A program made the position numbers and the translations under genes. Positions 52,591 through 64,000 of a stretch of DNA of 64,000 nt are shown piece after piece (the first letter of the stretch is position 1; every line of letters begins with the position of its first letter). The stretch comes from Helianthus annuus. Taxonomy: Eukaryota > Streptophyta > Magnoliopsida > Asterales > Asteraceae. Below the pieces are notes generated by a model. The model saw only the letters and a list, made by a program, of their open reading frames with translations. It was not told the origin of the DNA and made no database searches. The stretch spans positions 140,803,901 to 140,867,900 of the forward strand of contig NC_035439.2 in the NCBI RefSeq assembly GCF_002127325.2, in the 5' to 3' direction.

Positions 52591-53462
52591 TATATCTCAT
52601 CATCACGTTTAGTAGGCGAAATGTCGAGTCAAACATGTATTAAATAAAACTATAAAACATAAACTTTTCATTTTAGGATGAATGATCTTTTAAGTATCTA
52701 AACTATAAGTTTTGACATCATAACAGTTTATATAACATTATAAAACTTATGTTGTCATGTCCAACTCGTCATTTTCAGTTTAGACTTCAATTTTGTATCG
52801 AAAGTCAAGCAGTTTGACTTTTGCTTTGACTTTCGATTCTAACTCATTTGGTCTACTTTAGAACCCAAACAAGGTATGTTATGTGACCATAGTATTATAG
52901 GGAGTAACCCTATGAGGATATACCTTTTGGTCATATTATTTGAAGGGTAAATTGACGAGTCAACTTAAATACTTTTATAAATGTCAAAACGCCCTTTTGG
53001 CGTAGAAATGGTTTTTAAACTTAAGAGGCATATAATTTGACCTCAATACTGATCATACCATGTTTTAAAATATCTTTTGACATAACAGACTCATCATAGA
53101 CCTATTCGACCACCCGATGTCGTAATTGAACATACGACTAGTTTAAATATTTAAAATATAAAACTAGTTGAATTTGGTTTAAACCTTTCAAAATCATTCC
53201 AAATCAGAATGTCTGGTTAAAAAAAACCCATATCCAACGAGACCTCGCACTCGGAAGGGTATAAACCACATTTTAACCAATCAACGCTTAATCTAACGAA
53301 ACTGAATAAAATTCTAAGTAACGAGTCAAGTAATATAACTTACCAAATGACTCGTGAACATTCTAACGGATATATAAATCTGTTTCATTATGGACTATAG
53401 AACCTTTCAGATAATCGTGCCTAGAATATACAACTTGATTACGACTTTGCTTCAAGAACTTA
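52591..53462 (+). repeat. LTR-like sequence T4, second segment
   Basis: AT-rich continuation of the T4 sequence between the hAT and T3 insertions; no coding sequence. It contains several TTTTGACTTT/CAAAGTC motifs like those before the hAT element. It ends with ACTTA (53458-53462), the target-site duplication of T3. Confidence 0.5.
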
Positions 53463-55592
53463 TGTAACACCCCCAAAATACCACCTGCGGAAACTCCGCG
53501 AGGCGTGTTACACATCAGAGTCTGAGCCACCAATCACATTGAACCAATGATAAATATTTAAATAAAACATGTCATTAATTGCCAAGATTAAATGTCAAAC
53601 ATAATATCAATTCCCAAAGAGTTAAATAGCGGAAGCATGTGATAAATTGTTTAGCAATTGTTTCATAATAATACTCAAAACCAATGTATCAAATATAAGT
53701 AGTCCAATAGCTTCGATCCATGACCACTCCAGCACTCCCAGATAGCAAGTCCAAGTCACGAATTCTAACGACCTGCAAGCATGCAGACAAGTGTGCCAGA
53801 CGACGCTGGTGAGTTCAAAGTTTAGTTAACGTGTTTTGTTACCAGATGTATGTTAATGCGATTCAACGTTGCAATACGATGTTGCTCATAACATGCTAGA
53901 TACCCTAGGGAGTGTGCCCATATGTATCCGGGGAGTGTGCCCCTTAACAACCCCAATGCTCCTAACCAAGCATTGGTAATGATCGATCCCATGTACAATA
54001 ACCAAGACCCAATTACATTGTTTACCCAAGATTCCCTTTCCAAACGTTTACTAGTTGTCCCAAACCACCGGGACGCATGCTTGAGAAATGCAGTGAACTC
54101 ACCTTGGTTTGCTCGGTAAGATTAACTACTTGTTCACACTTAACCAGTCAAGTCCTAAGATAGGCACGTATACATAATCAGTTTGTCATCACGAAGTTGG
54201 CACGTAAGTATAATCATAGTGAACATTGCATCAATAAGCACCGAGTATCACATTGCACGTGTTCAAGATTATCCAAGTCATGTTCAACATTTAACAGCAG
54301 TTAGTTAATACAGTTAACTTCTGACAGAGTCTAACTAGGTTACTGTGTAAGTTATCCAATTCAGCGAAACACAACATTGGCGAATCACAAGTTTGGAGAA
54401 ACACGTCTTCTATTTCGTCAACCCCCTTGGCGAATCAAATCCAGATTCGTCAAACATTCTAATTCGCCAAACAATCTATTTCGTCAATCATTCTAATTCG
54501 CCAAACAATCTATTTCGTCAATCATTCTATTTCGTCAAGGCAGCAGTTACATCAAACATACAGTTACACGGAATCATGCAGTTAGGTACAGAAACCCTAA
54601 TCATGGTTAATAGCCGTCATCATCAACCCGTAATTACACCGAAGTCGTACATCATACAATCATCAACTAATCAAAACACGATTTGCAAGTTACTGAAACA
54701 TAAGTATATTCATGACAATAGCACGTATCAGATCGACAAATATCAACCCGACATAGACATCGTTAAATCTAGTTCTATCAATCACTTATTCAAACCAATC
54801 CGACTTGTTTGTTAGGATCCCTAAACCATCATCATGTTTCGCACAAGGTTACGTAACCGATTAATCATGCAACACCAAACCAAGATCATCATACGCATGT
54901 CTGTTCCAGGAATCAAACATAAATATATACGTAAGTCACGTAATTAGGTATTCATGAAACAAAGTTAACATACAAGCAACTAACCGAGATGAATGGGATG
55001 GTTGTTTAATCGCTCGGAGACCTGGGGAATTCGCACGGCTGCCGTCACACTTGGGAGGGAGTTCTAGGGTTCTAACTATTGCCAAAGATGTGAAATGTAA
55101 GCCGGTTCACGCTATTATACATGTATTCACGTAATGGGCCCTTACCGGGCTTGGCGAAACGGATGGGCCGGCGAGACATTTGTTTCGTCGAGATGGTGTT
55201 GACGAAACAGATTCCCTGTTTCGTCGAGATTGAGTTGATGGATCAAGCTTCTGATTCGTCGGGTTGATTCGTGAAAGTTTTACAAGACTTTACAAGACTT
55301 AGCTAGCTCGAGTGTGTGTGTACTCACAGGTTCACATTATATTATTAACACATAACATGCAATCACATTAACACATAACACGCAATATTCACAATGGTCT
55401 CATTGTCACATAACGTGCACATTACAAGTCAACAAGTCAAACAACTAATCAGTCAAAGTCAACGAAGGTCGAAAACTCGAGTTGTCACATCATCCCCAAC
55501 TTGAAAGAAATTTCGTCCCGAAATTTGATAGGCCATCCGCAACACGATGCGATGCTAATCAAGATGACTGTGCATTTTTCGCGGGTGTCACA
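53463..55592 (-). repeat. 3' LTR of T3 (2,130 bp)
   Basis: On the minus strand it begins TGTGACACCCGCG and ends GGGGGTGTTACA. It contains two copies of a 34-bp unit (54461-54494 and 54495-54528), many TTCGTC/GACGAA motifs, and a perfect hairpin (55201-55210 with 55216-55225). Confidence 0.94.
54461..54528. repeat. 34-bp tandem repeat, two copies, in T3 3' LTR
   Basis: Two identical consecutive units starting AATTCGCCAAAC. The 5' LTR has only one unit (about 61851-61884). The repeat explains 34 of the 48 bp by which the LTR lengths differ. Confidence 0.88.
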
Positions 55593-55790
55593 TCATCCCC
55601 AACTTGAATGGGAATTTCGTCCCGAAATTCACTAGTTACATGAGATGTAGAATTGCTAGGCTTGGTCTTGTCTTTGGGAAATAAGTGTGGATACTTGCGT
55701 TCCATCTGGTCCTCGCGTTCCCACGTGAACTCCGGACCACGTCTTGAGTTCCAACGAACCCTCACAATGGGTATACGACTATGTACTTCT
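55559..55790 (-). pseudogene. Chromodomain end of T3 pol, out of frame
   Basis: Encodes VRVRWNSRRGPEFTWEREDQMERKYPHLF, the C-terminal part of a Tekay chromodomain whose start ([17 protein letters not shown]) lies in the main pol frame. The frames are separated by an apparent 4-nt insertion near 55783-55790, which creates the TAG ending pol. The chromodomain normally guides integration to modified histone H3; here it is cut in two. Confidence 0.85.
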
Positions 55791-58700
55791 TAGCACTTTA
55801 ACTTCCCGATCCATAATATCAATAGGTTCTTCGACAAACTGTAAGTTGTCATCTATTTTCAGCTCTTGAAATGGTACAACTAGTGTTTCGTCAACCAAAC
55901 ACTTCTTTAACTGCGACACGTGAAATACATCGTGAACATTACCCAACTCAGCAGGTAATTCCAACCTGTAAGCTACCTTTCCAATTCGTTCCAGAATTTT
56001 GAAGGGTCCTACGTAACGGGGGTTTAGTTTGCCGCGTTTCCCAAAACGCACCACACCCTTCCAGGGTGAGACCTTTAACATAACGCGATCATTAACTTCA
56101 AATTCCAACGGTTTACTACGCTTGTCAGCGTAGCTTTTCTGGCGGTCGCGAGCTGCGGCCATACGGTTTCGGATCTGCATAATGCTTTCTGACGCTTCAA
56201 GCACAAACTCAGGGCCTGTGATCTGACTATCCCCCACCTCAAGCCAGCAGAGAGGTGAACGACATTTCCGTCCGTACAGTGCTTCGAACGGAGCTGCCTT
56301 AATACTTGTATGGTAGCTGTTGTTGTAGGAGAACTCTATCAATGGCAAGTGTTTCTCCCACCCCTTCCCGAAATCAATTACACATGCCCGCAGCATGTCT
56401 TCAAGTGTCTGGATGGTGCGCTCGCTTTGACCATCCGTCTGCGGGTGATAAGCGGTACTCATGTCGAGTTGGGAACCGAACGATTTATGCATTGACTGCC
56501 ATAACTCTGAAGTGAAACGCGGATCTCGATCTGAGATGATAGAAGTTGGTACCCCATGCCTAGAGACGACCTCTTTAAGATAAACCGCTGCTAGTTGCGA
56601 AAACTTGTCTGTCTCCTTGATTGCTAAGAAATGTGCTGACTTCGTGAGACGATCAACAATCACCCAAATGGTATCGTTTCCGGCCTGAGTTCTTGGTAGT
56701 CCTGTCACGAAATCCATGGCGATCTGTTCCCACTTCCATGTGGGTATCTCTGGTTGCTGCAGTAGACCTGAGGGCTTTTGATGTTCCGCCTTGACTTTAG
56801 CACAAGTCAAACATTTACTGACATACGTTGCTATATGGGCTTTCATGCTAGGCCACCAGTATGTAGTTTTCAAGTCGTGGTACATCTTATCTGATCCAGG
56901 ATGTACGGAGTAACGCGACTTATGTGCCTCATCCATTACGAGTTGTCGTAAGTCACCATAGAGTGGAACCCAGATGCGTCCGGTTACGTAGTAAGCACCG
57001 TCTCCCTTTTGTTCTAGTCGTTGCCTTGAGCCGCGTAAAGCTTCAGCTTGAACGTTCTCCGGTTTCAACGCTTCTAACTGAGCGTTTCGTATCTGGGAAG
57101 GAAGATTGGACTGGATCGTGAGTTGCAATGCTCGTACACGCCTAGGTGCATTATCCTTTCTGCTGAGGGCGTCAGCTACAACGTTCGCCTTGCCCGGATG
57201 ATACTTGATGGCACATTCATAATCGTTCAATAATTCAACCCATCGCCGTTGCCGCATATTCAATTCTTTCTGGTCGAAGATATGCTGAAGACTCCTATGG
57301 TCGGTGTAGATGGTGCATTTGGTACCGTACAGATAGTGCCTCCAGATCTTCAACGCAAATACCACCGCTCCTAACTCCAAGTCGTGTGTTGTGTAGTTTT
57401 TCTCATGAATCTTCAACTGTCGCGAGGCATAGGCTATCACCTTCTCGCGTTGCATTAACACGCATCCGAGACCCTGAATGGATGCATCACAGTAAACCAC
57501 AAAATCTTCGGTACCCTCTGGTAAAGACAAGATTGGTTCACTACAAAGTTTCTGCTTTAACAACTGGAAGGCCTCTTCCTGTTTCGTTCCCCAAGAGTAT
57601 ACCGTGTTCTTCTGTGTCAGCGAGGTGAGAGGTTGCGTGATTTTCGAGAAGTCTCTAATAAACCTCCGATAATATCCAGCGAGACCAAGAAATTGTCGCA
57701 CCTCAGAAGGAGTCTTTGGTGCCGCCCAATTCTTAAATGCGTCCACTTTCGCATGATCAACATGTATCCCTTTCTCGTTAACGACGTGGCCAAGGAAATG
57801 CACTTCCCGAATCCAGAAATCGCACTTGGAAAACTTCGCATACAACTGTTCCCTTCTCAAAAGTTCCAAGATGAGGCGTAGGTGACGTTCGTGGTCCTCC
57901 TTGTTCTTTGAATAAACCAAGATGTCGTCGATAAACACTATAACAAACTCGTCGAGGTATGGCTTACATACGCGGTTCATGAGATCCATGAAGACCGCTG
58001 GTGCATTTGTCAATCCAAACGGCATAACCAAAAACTCGTAGTGTCCGTAGCGCGTTCGAAAAGCAGTCTTGGGAACATCCTCTTCTCTAACCCTTACCTG
58101 GTGGTAACCCGACCTTAAGTCGATCTTTGGATAAAAACTTGACCCTTGCAACTGGTCAAACAAGTCGTCGATGCGTGGTAACGGGTAGCGGTTTTTAATG
58201 GTTACCTTGTTGAGCTCTCGATAATCGATACACATACGGAATGACCCGTCTTTCTTCTTTACAAACAGAACTGGGGCTCCCCAAGGCGAAGAACTGGGTC
58301 GAATGAATCCCCTATCCAACAATTCCTGTAGCTGATTAGACAATTCCTGTAACTCCCCAGGAGCCAACCGGTATGGAGCTCGAGCAATTGGGGCCGCTCC
58401 TGGCGCCAGAGCAACCTGAAATTCTACTTGACGGTGAGGAGGTAACCCTGGTAACTCCTCTGGGAACACATCAGCGAACTCCCGCACCACTGGCAGATCC
58501 TCGATCCTTCTTTCCTCAGACTGAGCGTTTGTAACTAAAGCTAACACTGCAGGATACCCCTTCTGTAGATACTTCTGCGCATGCATAGCCGAGATAATAC
58601 CAACCATCGTCCCACTACGATGCCCCTGAACCAATAATGACTCCCCATCAGGGAGAGGGATACGCACCACCTTTTCCTTACACAAAATTTCTGCTTGGTG

Positions 58701-59400
58701 CTTGGACAGCCAATCCATGCCTACTACTATGTCGAAACTACCGAGCGTAACGGGAAGTAGATCAATATCAAACACTTGACCCACGAGATCTAGTTTGCAC
58801 CCGAAAAGGACATTCGAGGCTTCTATTGTTTTACCATCTGCTAGTTCTACTACCTGCTTAACTTCTAAAGGCGTTGGGGTTATCCCCAATCGTTGACTAA
58901 ACTCTAGGGACACGTAACTCCAGTCGGCACCAGAATCAAATAACACAGAAGCAATATGATTGTTTACAGGAAACGTACCGGTGACAACATTGCCGTCATT
59001 CCTAGCATCCCCTGCCCCAAGCTGAAACACCCTTCCTCGAGCACCATTACCATTGCCCCCATTGTTGCCATTGTTGTTGTTGTTCCCAGCATTGTTGTTA
59101 TTCGGGCGGTTGTTGTCGTTAGCGTTCTGGTTTAGTTGAGGGCAATCCCGCTTAAAGTGACCCTCGTCCCCGCACTGATAACACCCCTTTCTGAAGCCCT
59201 GATTCTGCTGGGGTGGTTGTCCCTGCTGTCTCTGGTTCTGCTGGTTCTGTTGCTGCTGGTGTTTGGGCTGTGGGGCCCTACAATCCCTGGCCTCGTGGCC
59301 CGCCTTACCACACCTGTTACATATCCGACCACACGGCCCGAAATGATGATAGCCACACTTGTTACATCGTGGCTTCCTCCCCGCGTACTGACCCTGGCTT
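55779..59400 (-). CDS. pol: Pol polyprotein of T3 (zinc knuckles, protease, RT, RNase H, integrase)
   Basis: One frame is open from about 59400 (zinc knuckles [26 protein letters not shown] and [14 protein letters not shown]) to TAG at 55781-55779. Protease with [12 protein letters not shown] (58935), RT with [20 protein letters not shown] and [10 protein letters not shown] (57910), RNase H with [17 protein letters not shown] (57500), [10 protein letters not shown] and VVADALSRK, integrase with the HHCC finger (H in [17 protein letters not shown]), core [42 protein letters not shown], and C-terminal [19 protein letters not shown]. This order and the chromodomain tail define the Tekay/Del clade. 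Gag is probably in the same frame, but frameshifts near 59460 and 59970 cut it. All catalytic residues are present. Confidence 0.93.
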
Positions 59401-60314
59401 TGGCTACCCCTTGGCCTTGATTGATAGAAGACGACTGGCTGATGCTGCGGTTGTTGTTATTATCTGGTCTTTTCTGTGTCTGACTCGCGCTAGAGGCTTT
59501 ATCATAGTCACTCCACTTCCTTTTGTTATCATTAGCGGACGCAGTGGCAGTGGGTGCAGCAGCAGTAGTGGTTGAAACATGCGGCAGTAACGAGTTACTC
59601 TCTACCTTTTGATCCACAATCTTATGGGTCAATCGAACAATCTGTGTCAAATCATTGAGATAGGCCGCAGTGACCAAACTCTTCACACGCGGAGGCAGCC
59701 CCTTGATGAATAACTCAATCCTCCGAGACATAGGCCGGGACAAGTTCGGGCACATGTCGACCAATTCATACGATCGCTTCACATACGCTTCGACTTCAGA
59801 TCCAACCATCTTCAAGTCATAGTGCTCGTTTTCCAACTTCTGGACCTCATCCCGAGGACAGTACTCTTCCCTGATCAGTTCTTTAAAGTCATCCCAAGTT
59901 GTGGCATTCGCTGCCTCAATGCCTAACAATTGCACTTGGGCATTCCACCACGTAGAGGCACCATCCGCCAAGTACCCGCAGCATATTTCACACTGTCCCC
60001 AGCGGGACAGTTACAAATAGCAAACACAGACTCTGCTTTCTCGAACCATCTCAGAAGTCCCACAGCCCCTTCAGTCCCGGCGTGAAGGTCTGTGGCTTTA
60101 CAGTCCATAAAAACATTTTGAACGTACAGCAGGCTGGTTGGGTTGAGGTTGCATTGCTTGACCTAAATGCACGAAAGGAAACACGTTATAGGAGTGAAAA
60201 GACGTGTACGCATATAGAGTAAAAGTACTTGGTACATTTCGTACCAGCTTGATAGGCTGCTAAAGCCTCAGCCACACGGGTGTTAATTAGGTCAGTCAAC
60301 TCAGCCTGAGTCAT
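59401..60314 (-). pseudogene. gag of T3, broken by single-base indels
   Basis: Start MTQAELTDLINTRVAEALAAYQAG at 60314, probable 82-nt intron 60244-60163, then QAMQPQPNQPA and the capsid domain: DCKATDLHAGTEGAVGLLRWFEKAESVF (60108), after a 1-nt loss near 59970 LADGASTWWNAQVQLLG...REEYCPRDEVQKLENEHYDLKM (59971-59800), and IELFIKGLPPRVKSLV. Frame changes also occur near 60120 and 59460. All are 1-nt steps in a region rich in similar differences, so sequencing error is as likely as mutation. Confidence 0.82.
60163..60244 (-). other. Probable gag intron of T3 (82 nt, phase 1)
   Basis: Minus-strand donor CAAGCTG|GTACGAAATG and acceptor CGTGCATTTAG|GTCAAGC. Joining gives GCT GGT CAA GCA ATG, phase 1. 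T2 has a phase-1 intron at the corresponding place before the capsid domain. Confidence 0.5.
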
Positions 60315-60847
60315 GTCTGATGTATGCCACGTCCGTGTCCTCGTCCACTCATGATTCTATATATAGAGATGAACCAATTCAGGAAATCAAACGAGATGGA
60401 TATCAAGTATCAGGTTGTTATCTACGTACTACCAAGTTCACACATAATAAGGCAGAACCCTTCTCACGCTCGATAAGCCTCACTGGGACTTGCATGCACC
60501 CCACGTTGTTATTAAGTGTGCACCCATAATAATAAGGCAATTTGCATGCTTATCTCAGTGCCTTTAGCTTGAGCTCAAAGTTCCCCCGTTCAAACAACAC
60601 ATCGGATATGGTATCACAGTCTATGATTCAATGAGTCAAAGAGTAGTGTCACACTATCAAATCGCTATGGTGTTTAATGTTTCATTCATATACGTTGTGA
60701 GTGTGTGACTGCTAAGCAAGTAATGTAAAAGTGGGAGAGAGACGAACCTTGCAATCTGGAGCTGAGTGTCATGATCGACTTTCGAAGGTATTCGGTTATA
60801 GTCTGGTTTTTACAAAACGTTTTAAAACCTAGTTCACTATAACCAGT

Positions 60848-60859
60848 GGCTTGATACCA
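60848..60859 (-). other. Primer-binding site of T3
   Basis: TGGTATCAAGCC on the minus strand, three bases after the LTR end. Compared with the standard TGGTATCAGAGCC one G is missing, possibly a sequencing error. Confidence 0.75.
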
Positions 60860-60862
60860 AAC

Positions 60863-62944
60863 TGTAACACTCCCAAAATACCACCTGCGGAAACTCCGCG
60901 AGGGCGTGTTACACATCAGAGTCTGAGCCACCAATCACATTGAACCAATGATAAATATTTAAATAAAACATGTCATTAATTGCCAAGATTAAATGTCAAA
61001 CATAATATCAATTCCAAGAGTTAAATAGCGGAAGCATGTGATAAATTGTTTAGCAATGTTTCATAATAATACTCAAAACCAATGTATCAAATATAAGTAG
61101 TCAATAGCTTCGATCCATGACCACTCCAGCACTCCCAGTAGCAAGTCCAAGTCACGAATTCTAACGACCTGCAAGCATGCAGACAAGTGTGTCAGACGAC
61201 GCTGGTGAGTTCAAAGTTTAGTTAACGTGTTTTGTTACCAGATGTATGTTAATGCGATTCAACGTTGCAATACGATGTTGCTCATAACATGCTAGATACC
61301 CTAGGGAGTGTCCATATGTATCGGGGAGTTGCCCCTTAACAACCCCAATGCTCCTAACAAGCATTGGTAATGATCGATCCATGTACAATAACCAAGAACC
61401 CAATTACATTGTTTACCCAAGATTTCCCTTTCAAACGTTTACTAGTTGTCCAAACCACCGGGACGCATGCTTGAAGAAATGCAGTGAACTCACCTTGGTT
61501 TGCTCGGTAAGATTAACTACTTGTCACACTTAACAGTCAAGTCCTAAGATAGGCACGTATACATAATCAGTTTGTCATCACGAAGTTGGCACGTAAGTAT
61601 AATCATAGTGAACATATGCATCAATAAGCACCGAGTATCACATTGCACGTGTTCAAGATTATCCAAGTCATGTTCCAACATTTAACAGCAGTTAGTTAAT
61701 ACAGTTAACTTCTGACAGAGTTAACTAGGTTACTGTGTAAGTTATCCAATTCAGCGAAACACAACATTGGCGAATCACAAGTTTGGCGAAACACATCTTC
61801 TATTTCGTCAACCCCCTTGGCGAATCAAATCCAGATTCGTCAAACATTCTAATTCGCCAAACAATCTATTTCGTCAATCATTCTATTTCGTCAAGGCAGC
61901 AGTTACATCAAACATACAGTTACACGGAATCATGCAGTTAGGTACAGAAACCCTAATCATGGTTAATAGCCGTCATCATCAACCCGTAATTACACCGAAG
62001 TCGTACATCATACAATCATCAACTAATCAAACACGATTTGCAAGTTACTGAAACATAAGTATATTCATGACAATAGCACGTATCAGATCGACAAATATCA
62101 ACCCGACATAGACATCGTTAAATCTAGTTCTATCAATCACTTATTCAAACCAATCCGACTTGTTTGTTAGGATCCCTAAACCATCATCATGTTTCGCACA
62201 AGGTTACATAACCGATTAATCATGCAACACCAAACCAAGATCATCATACGCATGTCCGTTCCAGGAATCAAACATAAATATACGTAAGTCACGTAATTAG
62301 GTATTCATGAAACAAAGTTAACATACAAGCAACTAACCGAGATGAATGGGATGGTTGTTTAATCGCTCGAAGACCTGGGGAATTCGCACGGCTGCCGTCA
62401 CACTTGGGAGGGAGTTCTAGGGTTCTAACTATTGCCAAAGATGTGAAATGTAAGCCGGTTCACGCTATTATACATGTATTCACGTAATAGGCCCTTACCG
62501 GCTTGGCGAAACGGATGGGCCGGCGAGACATTTGTTTCGTCGAGATGGTGTTGACGAAACAGATTCCCTGTTTCGTCGAGATTGAGTTGACGGATCAAGC
62601 TTCTGATTCGTCGGGTTGATTCGTGAAAGTTTTACAAGACTTTACAAGACTTAGCTAGCTCGAGTGTGTGTGTACTCACAGGTTCACATTATATTATTAA
62701 CACATAACATGCAATCACATTAACACATAACACGCAATATTCACAATGGTCTCATTGTCACATAACGTGCACATTACAAGTCAACAAGTCAAACAACTAA
62801 TCAGTCAAAGTCAACGAAGGTCGAAAACTCGAGTTGTCACATCATCCCCAACTTGAAAGAAATTTCGTCCCGAAATTTGATAGGCCATCCGCAACACGAT
62901 GCGATGCTAATCAAGATGACTGTGCATTTTTCGCGGGTGTCACA
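60863..62944 (-). repeat. 5' LTR of T3 (2,082 bp)
   Basis: Same sequence as 53463-55592 apart from one missing 34-bp unit, a few substitutions and a dense set of single-base differences, mostly losses, between about 61000 and 61760. It ends at CA 62943-62944, followed by ACTTA. Confidence 0.93.
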
Positions 62945-62949
62945 ACTTA

Positions 62950-63205
62950 TGTAACACTTTATTTAAGCAAAGGTAAATACTTTTAGCCTATATTTATTTG
63001 AAAACTTGGGAAATGACATTAGCCACTTGGAGCGGGTATTATATAAATGGGTTAATGCTTTCATAAATATAAGAATCCAGTTTAACCAGTATTGCTTGAA
63101 TAACACTAAACACCAAGGGTAATGATACCGTGTCCAGATGTCCCGACTCATTAACTAGGAATGACCATATAAAATATGCGTAGGGTAGTAGGTATACACC
63201 CAAAA
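62950..63205 (+). repeat. LTR-like sequence T4, third segment
   Basis: Resumes as TGTAACACTTTATTT after the ACTTA duplication; AT-rich, no coding sequence. It ends where a TIR-like sequence starts at 63206. Confidence 0.45.
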
Positions 63206-63255
63206 CAGGGGCGGACCTATAGGTAGTTAAGGGGTGGCGTCCGCTACCCCTTGGT
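63206..63255 (+). mobile_element. Start of a hAT-type transposon, cut by the gap
   Basis: CAGGGGCGGACCTATAGG resembles hAT TIRs of the CAGNGGCGGA kind (compare 44666). The rest is lost in the N run, so duplication and content cannot be checked. Confidence 0.45.
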
Positions 63256-63426
63256 NNNNNNNNNNNNNNNNNNNNNNNNNNNNNNNNNNNNNNNNNNNNN
63301 NNNNNNNNNNNNNNNNNNNNNNNNNNNNNNNNNNNNNNNNNNNNNNNNNNNNNNNNNNNNNNNNNNNNNNNNNNNNNNNNNNNNNNNNNNNNNNNNNNNN
63401 NNNNNNNNNNNNNNNNNNNNNNNNNN
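63256..63426. other. Assembly gap (171 N)
   Basis: Unknown bases. The left flank is T4/TIR-like DNA and the right flank starts inside gag of a family-1 element. The true distance and order are unproven. Confidence 1.
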
Positions 63427-64000
63427 TATGACACCATGCAGGAACCTAGATGAAGTAAGAACTCGGGCACTTAGGTTCATCCGGCTAGAGGATGACAAGA
63501 GGATCCAGGAGAGGCAAGTAGGATCCTCAAAACAGGAAAAACAAGGATCCTCTTTTCAAGAACAATAAGTTCAAATCCTACCATAGAAATGACAACCAGA
63601 ACGTGCTTGCTGTTGACCAAGAAGAGGATGATGAGGATTATCCTCCGATTTCTGAATATTGTTTTTCTGTTGACAATCATGAACTAATCCTTGCAATGCA
63701 GAATCTAGGAGAAAAAGCCAGATGGCCCAGAAAGAATGACAAATCATCCGGGACTAAAGACAAGTCAAAGTGGTGTGCATACCACGAGGATTTCGGGCAT
63801 CTAACTGAAGAGTGCATAGCATTAAGAAAAGAAATTGGATATCTGTTAAGCAAGGGGCATCTAAAAGAATTGTTGGGAAGAAAAAAGCAAAGGACTCAGG
63901 ATCCTGAAAGGATCACTGAAAAGGCTCCAGCCCCTCCGGCGAATGCACAAGTGATCAACTTTATTTCCGGAGGATCAGATATTTGTGGTACATCCTTCTC
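63427..64000 (+). pseudogene. Third family-1 gag fragment (runs off the window)
   Basis: Encodes MTPCRNLDEVRTRALRFI, the basic linker, and after a one-base insertion near 63555 (TCTTTTC against TCCTTC in the intact copies) SYHRNDNQN, the WCAYHEDFGHLTEECIALRKE zinc knuckle and APAPPANAQVINFISGGSDICGTSF. It corresponds to about residues 465-650 of the outer gag. The single-base insertion breaks the frame, or is an assembly error beside the gap. Confidence 0.9.

Larger units (their letters stand above)
53463..62944 (-). mobile_element. Full-length Tekay chromovirus (T3)
   Basis: LTRs at 53463-55592 (3' LTR) and 60863-62944 (5' LTR), internal region between, target-site duplication ACTTA (53458-53462 and 62945-62949). 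Order on the minus strand: LTR, iMet-type primer-binding site, gag, protease, RT, RNase H, integrase, chromodomain, polypurine tract (GTTGGGGATGA), LTR. Pol is almost intact. Gag and the 5' LTR carry several single-base indels. Confidence 0.96.

Noticed and set aside
54393..54815. 140-residue plus-strand open frame inside the T3 LTR
   Set aside because: It is low-complexity translation of the TTCGTCAA repeats and is shortened in the other LTR; no sign of coding selection.
63039..63568. Open frames running through the N gap
   Set aside because: They consist mainly of unknown residues and carry no information.

Overview
This window is plant nuclear DNA, an almost pure nest of LTR retrotransposons and hAT DNA transposons. 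The element families (Tat-lineage Ty3/gypsy with a second RNase H, Tekay-type chromoviruses, Ac-like and zinc-finger hAT elements) and the plant-type splice sites and TATA boxes show a flowering plant, almost certainly a eudicot. An Asteraceae genome is my guess from the general look of the LTRs, and I cannot prove it. I see no ordinary host gene, no RNA gene and no CRISPR array. The 171-base N gap (63256-63426) shows a draft assembly.

Layout. 1-6406: old, broken Tat element ('family 2') on the minus strand, followed by a truncated minus-strand LTR (6407-7078). 7079-28606: a young Tat element ('family 1', outer copy), split by a complete, even younger copy of the same family (inner copy, 10421-21224). 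The inner copy landed in the leaky gag/pol stop codon of the outer copy, making the 5-bp duplication ATAGC. 28607-34742: a second broken family-2 element, plus strand. 34743-36783: 3' end of a chromovirus (T1, plus). 36784-44213: an old chromovirus (T2, minus) whose LTR carries a 1,085-bp non-autonomous hAT element. 44666-about 47500: a dead zinc-finger hAT transposase gene. From 47501: an LTR-like sequence (T4) holding a 4,349-bp Ac-like hAT element (48234-52582, 8-bp duplication CCTGTGAT) and a full-length Tekay element (T3, 53463-62944, minus, duplication ACTTA). After the gap, another family-1 gag begins.

How the parts work together. Family 1 is organised as LTR, primer-binding site, gag-protease, one UAG codon, then reverse transcriptase, a decayed RNase H, an archaeal-type RNase H and integrase. 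These are followed by a long 3' non-coding tract, an antisense spliced gene, a polypurine tract and the LTR. Pol is in the same frame as gag and is separated by a single UAG followed by CAA UUA, the tobamovirus-type readthrough context. The same arrangement is kept in the diverged family 2.

The most striking content is the antisense gene. Four exons with canonical GT-AG borders, in phase, encode about 450 residues in both family-1 copies; family 2 carries a decayed homologue. It has its own TATA box and conserved upstream motifs next to the 3' LTR. Beyond its 3' end lies a cluster of hairpins whose loops are conserved while their stems change sequence yet stay complementary. Together these look like an independent antisense module carried by this retrotransposon lineage. 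Two chromoviruses also share a phase-1 intron in the front part of gag.
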